Below are positions 1-7,965 of a stretch of DNA of 64,000 nucleotides, one piece after another. The number at the start of each line of letters is the position of its first letter. The stretch's first letter is position 1. The translations under genes were made by a program, and so were the position numbers. The notes under the pieces are model-generated. The model did not search any database, had not been told where the DNA came from, and was given only the letters and a program-made list of their open reading frames with translations. This DNA is from Pararhizobium antarcticum (GTDB taxonomy: Bacteria > Pseudomonadota > Alphaproteobacteria > Rhizobiales > Rhizobiaceae), in the NCBI RefSeq assembly GCF_001885585.1, contig NZ_LSRP01000129.1, positions 124,001 to 188,000 on the forward strand, in the 5' to 3' direction.

Positions 1-29
1 GTGGCCGGTCCGGATGTTGCAACGTGTTA

Positions 30-65
30 AAAAAGCCCGCCTGTCTCACGACTGGCGGGCTTTTT
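30..65 (-). terminator. Rho-independent terminator of the DUF475 gene
   Basis: A GCCCGCC / GGCGGGC stem (35-41 and 54-60) is flanked by A and T runs on both sides. It lies just past the stop of the minus-strand gene that ends at 90. The flanking A and T runs mean it could also terminate a plus-strand gene lying to the left of the window. Confidence 0.85.
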
Positions 66-89
66 CATGCTGTGTCGCGTAGGCCGGTT

Positions 90-1163
90 TCAGCCGTGCG
101 CTTCGAGAAGTTCCCGCCGGTTGTAGAGAATGGAGGACCACAGAGACACGCCGATCAGGGCCGCGCCGCCAAGGCCGGTTATGACTTCCGGGATATGCAC
201 GAGGGTCTGGCAATACATGATCACCGACAGGATCAGGATGGCGTAGAATGCGCCATGCTCGAGATAGCGGTATTCGGCGAGTGTACCCTTTTCCACCAGC
301 ATGATGGTCATCGAGCGCACATACATGGCACCGATCCCAAGCCCGATGGCGATGACGAAGAGGTTCTGCGTCAGGGCAAAGGCGCCGATCACGCCGTCGA
401 AGGAGAAGCTGGCATCCAGCACTTCGAGATAGATGAAGGCACCGAGGCCACCCTTGGCTGCAGCGCTCATCGTCTGTTGCGAGGCGTCCAGCAGGCCGCC
501 GACCACCTCGACCGCGAGGAAGGTCAGGAGACCGTAGATCGCGCAGTAGACGAAGGTCGTTGCCTCTTCACCCTCGAGCAGGGACGAGAACACGAGTATG
601 ATCGTCAGAACAAAAGCGATCTCGACGCCCTTGATGGTGGCAAAACGCGACATGTTGCGTTCAAGCCAGGCGATCCAGTGCACGTCCTTTTCATGGTCGA
701 AGAAGAATTTCAGGCCGACCATCATCAGGAATGTGCCGCCGAAGGCTGCGATCGGCAGATGCGCGTTGTTCATGATCCGGGCATATTCCTCCGGCTTCGA
801 TGCCGCGAGAACCATGGCGTCGATCGGGCCGATGTTTGCCGCGATGACGACGATCAGCAGCGGAAAGATGATGCGCATGCCGAAGACGGCGATGAGAATG
901 CCCCAGGTCAGGAAGCGTTTCTGCCAGACCGGCGTCATGTCCTTCAGCTTGTTGGCATTGACGATCGCATTGTCGAAGGAAAGCGAGATTTCGAGTACGG
1001 CGAGCACGGCGCAGATGAAGAATATGGTGGCCATGCCGCTGATCGTGCCGGTGGTTTGCCAGCCGAGCCAGGCGCCGAGCACGAGGCCGACAGCGGTCGC
1101 GATAAAGGCCCATTTGAGATAGCCAAGAGTGCTTGTGCTGCTTGTAGAGGAAACAGGGGTCAT
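90..1163 (-). CDS. DUF475/TerC-like integral membrane protein
   Basis: This 357-residue protein is almost entirely hydrophobic, with roughly nine membrane segments, starting with LKWAFIATAVGLVLGAWLG near the N-terminus. Acidic and Asn residues lie inside membrane segments (EISLSFDNAIVNANKL near residue 60 and DASFSFDGVIGAFALT near 250). That SFDN/SFDG duplication is the signature of the TerC/DUF475 superfamily, whose better-studied members export Mn2+ or act in metal stress. Its own substrate is unknown. It stands alone, with a clear terminator behind it and a 260-bp leader in front. The start follows a plausible purine-rich site. The family assignment is firm and the function is inferred. 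Confidence 0.85.
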   Translation of the reverse strand: MTPVSSTSSTSTLGYLKWAFIATAVGLVLGAWLGWQTTGTISGMATIFFICAVLAVLEISLSFDNAIVNANKLKDMTPVWQKRFLTWGILIAVFGMRIIFPLLIVVIAANIGPIDAMVLAASKPEEYARIMNNAHLPIAAFGGTFLMMVGLKFFFDHEKDVHWIAWLERNMSRFATIKGVEIAFVLTIILVFSSLLEGEEATTFVYCAIYGLLTFLAVEVVGGLLDASQQTMSAAAKGGLGAFIYLEVLDASFSFDGVIGAFALTQNLFVIAIGLGIGAMYVRSMTIMLVEKGTLAEYRYLEHGAFYAILILSVIMYCQTLVHIPEVITGLGGAALIGVSLWSSILYNRRELLEAHG

Positions 1164-1425
1164 GGCCGGACCTCCGCAACGAAAGCGGACTGATCGAAGG
1201 CAGCACTAGGGAAGGACACCCGCATGCCGTCACGGGCACGCAGAGAACGCATTGGGTGGATTTTCATCTTTACATTCCGCCGGCTGATTGCTGGCGATAC
1301 CGACATCACGAGAGCGCCGTTTAAAACTCTCGCCAGAGGGGCCCGGCACCAGGTTCGCTCCGCAGGTATTTGTCTAAGCCCTGTGCTACGAAGTCATCTT
1401 TTATGGACCAAGTCTTGAAGTAAGG
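1164..1425. other. Non-coding region with a nested inverted repeat (1291-1336)
   Basis: There is no credible gene in these 262 bases. CTGG(CGA) at 1291-1297 can pair with (TCG)CCAG at 1330-1336, and CGAGAG at 1309-1314 pairs with CTCTCG at 1327-1332; the two pairings share bases. A short direct repeat, caagtcttga, occurs twice near 1409-1436 beside the stop of the next gene. The hairpin is 120-170 bases upstream of the DUF475 start on the minus strand, so it would lie in that gene's leader. The yybP-ykoY manganese riboswitch often precedes TerC-family genes, but I could not match its consensus. Confidence 0.4.
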
Positions 1426-1734
1426 TCAAGTCTTGAGCGTAATTGCAGCCAGAATAGACGTGCCTTTTTCGCTCAATATTAAATGTGTTCGCTGGGTCCG
1501 GGCATCGCGTGCGCGGATGTTTACCAGTGTAGCCGGTCCAGTCATCAGGCTGATTTCCCGCAAGACAAGGGCATGGGCAATGCCGAGGGCTTTCGCAAGG
1601 CTGCGGCTGTCGCTTGCGATATCCATGGACAGGGCCACAACGATCCCTGCCGCAAGAGGCGAGAGGTAAGTTTCCTGCTGCCGGATCGCCTCGACCCGGT
1701 CAATAAAATCGCCAGCGGCCGTTTCGTCTTTCAT
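1426..1734 (-). CDS. Small winged-helix-like protein coupled to the FdhF-type oxidoreductase
   Basis: This is a 102-residue protein starting MKDETAAGDFIDRVEA. Its ATG overlaps the stop codon of the oxidoreductase gene (ATGA arrangement), so I chose this start over longer upstream options. The middle reads SRSLAKALGIAHALVLREI, which resembles a helix-turn-helix. It is followed by DARTQRTHLILSEKGTSIL, which has the spacing of a MarR-type wing (D-R-R-x-x-x-L-T/S-x-x-G). It could be a small regulator or an accessory protein of the enzyme. The coupling implies a matched amount of the two proteins. I do not recognise a named family. Confidence 0.65.
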   Translation of the reverse strand: MKDETAAGDFIDRVEAIRQQETYLSPLAAGIVVALSMDIASDSRSLAKALGIAHALVLREISLMTGPATLVNIRARDARTQRTHLILSEKGTSILAAITLKT

Positions 1735-4040
1735 GGGGCCATTTCGACCGGTGTTCTCAGGCGGAAGGAGACGGGCACGGATTTCGAGGTCGGCGTATCG
1801 CTGTCGGCGCCGGCACTGGAGAGAGGGACAAGGACGTTCAGTTCCGGATAATAACCGGCCACGCAACCGCGCGGGATATCATAGGGAACGAAGCGGAAGT
1901 CTTGCGCCATGCGAACGACACCGTCACCATGTTCGCCAATGATATCGGCGCGGTCGCCGGCAGCAGCCCCCAGCGCCGCCATGTCATCCGCATGCATGAA
2001 GATGACCTTGCGCTCCCCGTAGACGCCGCGATAGCGATCATCCATGCCGTAGATCGTCGTGTTGTACTGGTCGTGGGAGCGGAAAGTCTGCAGCACGAAG
2101 ACCCCCTCGCGGTCGCGTGCGTCCTGATGTTCCGTTGCCTCAGGCAAAGCACCTGCCCAGAAGCCGGCCCGCTTCGTCTCCGTCGCCCATTCGCGATGGG
2201 CCGCGTCGTTGCGCAGGTGGAAACCGCGCGGCTTGCGGACGCGGATGTTGTAATCCTGGAACCCTGGAATGACATTGGCGATATGATCGCGGATCAGGTC
2301 GTAATCATCTGCGAGCGCTGCCCAGTCAACGATGCCCGACCCAACGGTCGCCGCCGCCATGCCGGCGATGATCGCGACTTCTGAGCGCAATTGCGGGGAG
2401 GCGGGCGCGTTGATGCCGCCCGAACCGTGGACCATGCTCATGGAATCCTCGACCGTTACGATCTGCGTCACGCCCTTCGAATTACGATCGATCTCGGTCC
2501 GGCCAAGGCATGGCAGGATGAAACTGGTTTCCCCCGGCAAAAGGTGGGAATGATTGAGCTTGGTGGCGATATTGACCGTGAGCCGCTGCGACTGCAGGGC
2601 CTTGGCAATCAATGGGCTGTCCGGCGTCGCGCGGGCAAAATTGCCGCCAAGCGCGATAAAGGCCTGCGCAGAGCCATCGAGCATGGCGCCGATGGCCCCA
2701 AGAACGTTGTGGCCTGCCTGTCGCGGGGCAGCAAAGCCGAATTCCCTCTCGAGCGCATCAAGGAAGGCCGCAGGGGGTTTCTCGTTGATGCCGACGGTGC
2801 GATCGCCCTGGACGTTGGAGTGGCCGCGCACGGGGCAAAGGCCGGCACCCGGCTTGCCGATATTGCCGCGCAGCAGCATGAAGCTGGTGATCTCGCGGAT
2901 GGTGATCACCGAATGGCGGTGCTGTGTTACGCCCATTGCCCAGGTGCAGATGACGCGTTCGGCAGCAAGATAGATGGAGGCAGCCTTTTCGATCTCGGCG
3001 CGTGTCAGGCCGGACTGGTCCTCGATCGCCTCCCATGTCGTTTGATCGACGGCGGCGCGATAGGCTTCGAAATCAACGGTGTGTTCTGAAAGGAATGCGC
3101 GGTCGAGAACGGAAGGTTGCCCAGTGGCAAGCGCTGCATCATCGGCCGCAAACACGGCCTTTGCCATGCCGCGCACCGCCGCCATGTCGCCGCCGAGACG
3201 CGGCTGGAAATAATCGCTGGCGATCGGCGTCGAGCTGCCGGTGATCATCTCGATCTTGGCCTGCGGGTCGGCGAAGCGTTCCAGGCCGCGTTCGCGCACC
3301 GGATTGAAAACCGCGATCTTCGCACCGCGCTGCGCCGCCCGGCGCAGGTCTCCGAGCATGCGAGGATGATTGGTGCCGGGATTCTGGCCAATGACGAAAA
3401 TCGCATCGGCTTTCTCGAAATCCTCCAGCAGCACGGTTCCCTTGCCGACACCGATTGCCTGTTTCAGCGCGATGCCGCTCGCTTCATGGCACATGTTCGA
3501 GCAGTCGGGAAAATTGTTGGTGCCGTAGAGCCGCACGAACAACTGGTAGAGGAAAGCCGCTTCATTCGAGGCGCGGCCGGATGTGTAGAATTCGGCCCTG
3601 TCAGGGCTGTCCAGGCCTTTCAGGATAGCGCCGATTTCGGAAAAGGCGGTTTCCCAGTCGACGGCGACATAGCTGTCGGTGGCGCGTTCGTAGCGCAGCG
3701 GTTGCGTCAGCCGGCCCTGATGCTCCAAATCATAGTCGCTCCATTCGCGCAATTGCGAGACGGTGTGCAGCGTGAAGAAGTCGGGTGTGGTGCGTTTGTC
3801 GGTCGCTTCCCAGGCTACGGCCTTGACGCCGTTTTCGCAGAATTCGAAGGATGAGCCGTGTTCCGGATCGCCCCAGGCACAGCCAGGGCAATCAAAACCG
3901 TCCGGCTGGTTGGCTTTCATGAGTGCGCGGGCGCCGGCAATCGGCGATCCACTTTCCAGCAGCCGCTTTCCGCAGCTTTTCAATGCGCCCCAGCCACCGG
4001 CCGCGGCCGATTTCTTGCCGATAAAATCCGTCTTGCTCAT
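1731..4040 (-). CDS. FdhF/YdeP-family molybdopterin oxidoreductase
   Basis: This is a 769-residue predicted cytoplasmic molybdopterin enzyme of the formate-dehydrogenase alpha-like YdeP group. It has no twin-arginine signal. The family pattern is visible: DCPGCAW at residues 50-56, FEFCENG near 65-71, and CSNMCHEASG at 180-189, where Cys184 sits at the position that carries Cys or selenocysteine in formate dehydrogenases. Later come the molybdopterin-binding stretches FVIGQNPGTNHPRML and ALGGNFARATPD. The substrate of this group is not settled; formate or a related small molecule is a guess. The start could be six bases upstream (ATG at 4046), where a GGGCAGG site fits slightly better. It is coupled to the small gene that follows it. 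Confidence 0.87.
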   Translation of the reverse strand: MSKTDFIGKKSAAAGGWGALKSCGKRLLESGSPIAGARALMKANQPDGFDCPGCAWGDPEHGSSFEFCENGVKAVAWEATDKRTTPDFFTLHTVSQLREWSDYDLEHQGRLTQPLRYERATDSYVAVDWETAFSEIGAILKGLDSPDRAEFYTSGRASNEAAFLYQLFVRLYGTNNFPDCSNMCHEASGIALKQAIGVGKGTVLLEDFEKADAIFVIGQNPGTNHPRMLGDLRRAAQRGAKIAVFNPVRERGLERFADPQAKIEMITGSSTPIASDYFQPRLGGDMAAVRGMAKAVFAADDAALATGQPSVLDRAFLSEHTVDFEAYRAAVDQTTWEAIEDQSGLTRAEIEKAASIYLAAERVICTWAMGVTQHRHSVITIREITSFMLLRGNIGKPGAGLCPVRGHSNVQGDRTVGINEKPPAAFLDALEREFGFAAPRQAGHNVLGAIGAMLDGSAQAFIALGGNFARATPDSPLIAKALQSQRLTVNIATKLNHSHLLPGETSFILPCLGRTEIDRNSKGVTQIVTVEDSMSMVHGSGGINAPASPQLRSEVAIIAGMAAATVGSGIVDWAALADDYDLIRDHIANVIPGFQDYNIRVRKPRGFHLRNDAAHREWATETKRAGFWAGALPEATEHQDARDREGVFVLQTFRSHDQYNTTIYGMDDRYRGVYGERKVIFMHADDMAALGAAAGDRADIIGEHGDGVVRMAQDFRFVPYDIPRGCVAGYYPELNVLVPLSSAGADSDTPTSKSVPVSFRLRTPVEMAP

Positions 4041-4219
4041 CACCATGCCTGCCCGACCGAAAACCTGAACGTTGTAGGTCAGATATAACGTCGGATGCTG
4101 CAATGCAAAAGTGAATCGAGGCACCTATTCGCAATCGTGATGATTCCATCCGTTTTGCGGGATGGATGCCGGTTGCGAAATATGCAACGTGCGGGAGGAA
4201 ACCGACAAAGAGCCCCGAT

Positions 4220-5134
4220 ATGAGCACCACGAGCGCTGCCCACCCCGTTTCCGGCAATGCCACGCGCAACGGCGTGTTCATCATGCTGCTCAGCATGCTG
4301 ATGTTTTCGCTCAACGACGTCATGGGCAAATGGCTTGTCGCGTCCTATTCTGTCACGCAACTGATGCTGATCCGAAGTCTGGCGGCGCTGGTCGTGTTGT
4401 CGCCGTTTCTCATTCGGCGAGGCTGGCGCAGCCTGATCATGGTCGATCGGCCCTGGCTGCACGGACTTCGGGCTTTGCTCTTTGCGGCCGAAGCCTCCGC
4501 CTTCTATTTCGCGGTCAGCTACATGTCGCTTGCCGACACAATGACCTACTGGCTTGCCGCCCCGATCTATGTTGCCGCAGCCTCCCCCTTCCTTTTGGGC
4601 GAAAAGGTCGGATGGCGCCGCTGGTCGGCCATCCTGTTCGGATTTGCCGGTGTCGTTGTTGCGCTTGAGCCCTCCAGTGAAAGTCTGTCGCTGCAGGCCC
4701 TGATCGCCATCGCTGGTAGTGCCGCCTTTGCCATTGCCATCCTGCTGGGGCGAACATTGCGGGAGACGTCGGACACGACGCTGATCTTCTGGCAGGTTAC
4801 GGGTGCGCTGATTTTTTCGGGTTTCGGCCTGGCGATCCAGCCCGCCAGCTGGACCCCTGTATCCGGTCAGCCGCTGATGATGCTCTGCCTGCTTGGCGTC
4901 GTCGCCATGCTCGCCCACATCTTCGTCACGCGCGCGTTAAAACTTGCGGACGCTGCAACGGTGGTGCCGCTGCAATATACGCTGCTGCTCTGGGCGATCA
5001 TTTTCGGCTGGGCATTCTTCGGCGATACGCCGAAGCTGACGACCCTGACAGGGGCAGGCATGATCGTCGCAGCCGGCCTGTTCATCTTCTTTCGCGAGCA
5101 GCAGATCAAGCGGCGGGAAAGCCGCGCGGCTTGA
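4220..5134 (+). CDS. EamA/DMT-superfamily transporter
   Basis: This 304-residue inner-membrane protein has about ten hydrophobic segments and two EamA-type halves. The first starts at GVFIMLLSMLMFSLNDVMGKW and the second near AIAGSAAFAIAILLGRTL. The C-terminal EamA pattern AGMIVAAGLFIFFREQ is also present. Members export or import small metabolites, and the substrate cannot be read from the sequence. An in-frame ATG at 4166 would add 18 residues. I prefer 4220 because it begins the usual short polar N-terminus. It converges with the following SMP-30 gene, with only 6 bases between stops. Confidence 0.82.
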   Translation: MSTTSAAHPVSGNATRNGVFIMLLSMLMFSLNDVMGKWLVASYSVTQLMLIRSLAALVVLSPFLIRRGWRSLIMVDRPWLHGLRALLFAAEASAFYFAVSYMSLADTMTYWLAAPIYVAAASPFLLGEKVGWRRWSAILFGFAGVVVALEPSSESLSLQALIAIAGSAAFAIAILLGRTLRETSDTTLIFWQVTGALIFSGFGLAIQPASWTPVSGQPLMMLCLLGVVAMLAHIFVTRALKLADAATVVPLQYTLLLWAIIFGWAFFGDTPKLTTLTGAGMIVAAGLFIFFREQQIKRRESRAA

Positions 5135-5140
5135 GTCGCA

Positions 5141-6055
5141 TCAGGGCCGCTGTGCGCCGGTTGCGGTGACATAGACCGAATAGAGAGATTGTGTTGCCGT
5201 GATGAACAGCCGATTGCGGCGGGGACCGCCGAAGGTGAGGTTGGCGACTGTCTGCGGCACCAGGATCTTGCCCAGCAAGGCGCCATCCGGCGCAAAACAA
5301 TGCACCCCGTCTGCGGCGCTCGACCAGACATTGCCGGCGATATCAACCCGCATGCCATCCGGAATTCCCGTGTCGATATGGCAGAACACCCGGCCATTGG
5401 CGAGCGTGCCGCTATCGGTGACATCGAACATGCGGATATGGCGCGGCGCGCCGTCCTCGTGGCTTGCGCCGCTATCGGCAATGTAGAGGCGTTTTTCATC
5501 AGGCGAGAAGGCAAGCCCGTTCGGTTGCAGAAAGTCGCTGACGACGGCGTTGAGGACGCCGGTTGCGGGGTCGAGCCGGTAGACGTTCCGGCTCGGTTGC
5601 TCCGGATCGGCCTTGTAGCCCTCATAGTCGGACAGGATGCCATAGGTCGGGTCGGTAAACCAGATCGAGCCGTCGGAATGCACGATGACGTCGTTCGGTG
5701 AATTCAGCCGCTTGCCCTGATGGCTGTCGGCGAGAACCGTGATCGATCCATTGGGCTCGGTGCGGGTGACGCGGCGCGTCCCGTGTTCGCAGGAGACAAG
5801 CCGGCCCTCGCGGTCGCGGGTGTGGCCGTTGGCGAAATTCGAGGGGCTGCGGAACACCGATACCTGGCCGTCCGGTGTCCAGCGCAGCATGCGCTGGTTG
5901 GGAATATCGCTCCACAGCAGATGCTGGGCATCATCGAACCAGACAGGTCCTTCGGCCCACCGGCAGCCGGAATGGAGCTCCTCGAGCCGGGCGCTGCTGT
6001 TGAACAGCGCCTTGAACCTGTTGTCGTGGACTTCGAATGGCGAGGACGCTGGCAT
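5141..6055 (-). CDS. SMP-30/gluconolactonase-family protein (copy 1)
   Basis: This 304-residue six-bladed beta-propeller lactonase lacks a signal peptide. The metal-site signatures are present: CRWAEGPVWFDD (Glu ligand), RLNSPNDVIVHSDG (Asn ligand), LQPNGLAFSPDEKRLYIADS (Asp ligand). Family members hydrolyse sugar lactones such as gluconolactone to aldonic acids. It is the last gene of the sugar ABC operon to its right, 15 bases after the permease, so its substrate is probably a lactone derived from the transported sugar. It is clearly paralogous to the gene at 12793-13719; the C-termini share NRLFITAT-SLY-VYVTA. Confidence 0.88.
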   Translation of the reverse strand: MPASSPFEVHDNRFKALFNSSARLEELHSGCRWAEGPVWFDDAQHLLWSDIPNQRMLRWTPDGQVSVFRSPSNFANGHTRDREGRLVSCEHGTRRVTRTEPNGSITVLADSHQGKRLNSPNDVIVHSDGSIWFTDPTYGILSDYEGYKADPEQPSRNVYRLDPATGVLNAVVSDFLQPNGLAFSPDEKRLYIADSGASHEDGAPRHIRMFDVTDSGTLANGRVFCHIDTGIPDGMRVDIAGNVWSSAADGVHCFAPDGALLGKILVPQTVANLTFGGPRRNRLFITATQSLYSVYVTATGAQRP

Positions 6056-6070
6056 GGGATGGTTCCGTGA

Positions 6071-7021
6071 CTATCGTTGGTTTGGGTTGCGGCCGCCGGC
6101 AAGGACAATGACGGCAATAATGATGAGGCCGGTCATAATGAGCCGGATACCGGCGCCGGCGCCATAGGTGTTGAGCATCGATACCACCAGGAACATGAAC
6201 AGCGAGGCGCCCCAGATGCCGGGCACGTTGCTGTCGCCGCCGGCAACCGCGGTGCCGCCGATGACGACGACGGCAATCGACATCAGGAGGTATTCGGAAC
6301 CCATATTGAGTGCTGCACCGCCGGAGAAACTTGCCAGAAGGTAGCCGCAGATCGCGGCCAGCACGGCGCAGAGAATATAGGTGACGAAGCGCGTGCCATC
6401 GACCGGGATGCCCGCCATGCGCGCGGCGCGGATGCTCTGGCCGATGGCGGCGATCCAGCGGCCATAGACTGTTCTCTGCAGAAGGACATAAGCAAGCACG
6501 GACAGGACCAGAGCGACGAAGGCGACGTTGGGGATGCCGAAGCTCGTTTCCGTGGTGAATTTGGCCAGCGCCTCCGGCGGCTTGATCCGAAGTCCGCGAT
6601 TGGTCCAGATCGCCGTCGATTGCACGATGAAGCTCATCGACAGGGTGGCGATGATCGGGGGGATCTGCAGGAGCTTGATCAGGGCATAGTTGCCGATGCC
6701 GACAGCGACGCCGATGGCGATCGCGACGATGAGACCGGGCAGGATCAACGTGTTGTCAACGTCCATGAATTTGAGCGCCACCGTGCCGGCCAGCGTCATG
6801 GTGGCAGGCACGCAGAGATCGATATTGCCGGGACCGAGCGTGATGACGAACATCTGGCCGATGCCGACCAGGATCGAGAAGGCGGCAAAGGTAAGCGCTG
6901 CCTGGCTGAGGCCGACCGTGCTGGATCCGCCGGTAAACAGGATGGTCGCAGCCCAGACGGTCAGTGCGGCAACGAAGGACCAGATCCAGGGGCGGCGGGC
7001 GAGAGCGGCAAGGCGGGTCAT
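6071..7021 (-). CDS. CUT2-type sugar ABC transporter permease
   Basis: This 316-residue membrane protein belongs to the RbsC/BPD_transp_2 group, with eight to ten hydrophobic segments. The typical loop near residues 225-260 reads YLLMSIAVVVIGGTAVAGGDSNVPG, where related permeases have the IGG-T-GG cytoplasmic motif. Its start overlaps the stop of the upstream permease by four bases (ATGA), so the two permeases are translated together and probably form a heterodimer. It ends 15 bases before the SMP-30 gene. Confidence 0.9.
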   Translation of the reverse strand: MTRLAALARRPWIWSFVAALTVWAATILFTGGSSTVGLSQAALTFAAFSILVGIGQMFVITLGPGNIDLCVPATMTLAGTVALKFMDVDNTLILPGLIVAIAIGVAVGIGNYALIKLLQIPPIIATLSMSFIVQSTAIWTNRGLRIKPPEALAKFTTETSFGIPNVAFVALVLSVLAYVLLQRTVYGRWIAAIGQSIRAARMAGIPVDGTRFVTYILCAVLAAICGYLLASFSGGAALNMGSEYLLMSIAVVVIGGTAVAGGDSNVPGIWGASLFMFLVVSMLNTYGAGAGIRLIMTGLIIIAVIVLAGGRNPNQR

Positions 7022-7965
7022 GCGCGTTTCTCCCGACGTTCGAGGCGATTGAGCAGCAGCCGCAGGCCGAGCACGACGATCAGGATGGCGCCTTGCGCAC
7101 CGATCTGCCAGTCAGGCGAAATCCGCAGGAATGACAGGAACGAGCCGGCCAGTGTCAGCGTCAGGGCGCCGATGACCGCGCCGATTGGCGATACCCGGCC
7201 GCCGGTGAATTCGCCGCCGCCGAGAATGACACCTGCGATTGACAGCAGCGTGTAGCGCAGCGCGATGTTGGCATCGGCCGCGGTGGTCAGCCCGACCAGC
7301 GAGATGCCGGCCAGGATGGCGAACACGGCGGCGAGTGCATAGGTTGCGGCGCGCGCGCGGATGATCGACCAGCCGGCGCGTTCGACCGACCGCGCATTGC
7401 CGCCGACGCCGCGCAGGATGACGCCGAAGGAGGATCGCATGATCAGGAAATGCGAAACGACCGCGATGGTGATGCTGGCAATGATCGCCATCGGCACAAA
7501 GGGCGGTTTCGAGATCATCACGGCCCGGATCCATTCCGGCGCCTGGCCGCCGGGTGCCGGCAGGATAAGCACAGCAAGCCCGCCCCAGACGAAGCTCATG
7601 CCGAGCGTGACGACGATCGAGGGCAGGTTTCGCACATGGATGAGGACGCCCATTGCGGCATAGGTGGCGACTGCAGCCGCAAGGATGAGGATGCCGAGCA
7701 CCGGCGTCGCCTGCAGGAAGGTCGCCGCAACGCAGGCGATGAAGCTGACAAAGGTGCCCATCGACAGATCGAGGTCGTTGACGGTCATGATCAGCATCTG
7801 TGCGATGGTCGCAAGCGCGATCGGCACTGAAAGATTGAACAGGAGGTTCAGCCCGGTATAGCTCATTGCGCGTGGCTGCAGGTAGAAGACCGAAATCAGG
7901 AGGATGGTCAGCGATAAAGCCGGGATCAGCAGCCGGATGGTATCGGAGGACAGGATCTTTCTCAT
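7018..7965 (-). CDS. CUT2-type sugar ABC transporter permease
   Basis: This 315-residue permease is paralogous to its downstream neighbour. The N-terminus opens with the membrane segment IRLLIPALSLTILLISVFYL, and the conserved loop LLSIAGVILGGGEFTGGRVSP lies near residue 245. Four-base ATGA overlaps join it both to the ATPase gene before it and to the second permease after it. Together with the binding protein and ATPase it forms a complete monosaccharide importer. Substrate specificity cannot be deduced from the permease. Confidence 0.9.
   Translation of the reverse strand: MRKILSSDTIRLLIPALSLTILLISVFYLQPRAMSYTGLNLLFNLSVPIALATIAQMLIMTVNDLDLSMGTFVSFIACVAATFLQATPVLGILILAAAVATYAAMGVLIHVRNLPSIVVTLGMSFVWGGLAVLILPAPGGQAPEWIRAVMISKPPFVPMAIIASITIAVVSHFLIMRSSFGVILRGVGGNARSVERAGWSIIRARAATYALAAVFAILAGISLVGLTTAADANIALRYTLLSIAGVILGGGEFTGGRVSPIGAVIGALTLTLAGSFLSFLRISPDWQIGAQGAILIVVLGLRLLLNRLERREKRA

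Noticed and set aside
24-1193. Long open frame of 389 codons opposite the DUF475 gene
   Set aside because: It is charged, low in hydrophobic pattern and lies antisense to a clear membrane-protein family member; high GC third positions create it.
1164-1425. yybP-ykoY manganese riboswitch upstream of the DUF475 gene
   Set aside because: Expected for this gene family, but I could not align the conserved core; only generic hairpins are visible.
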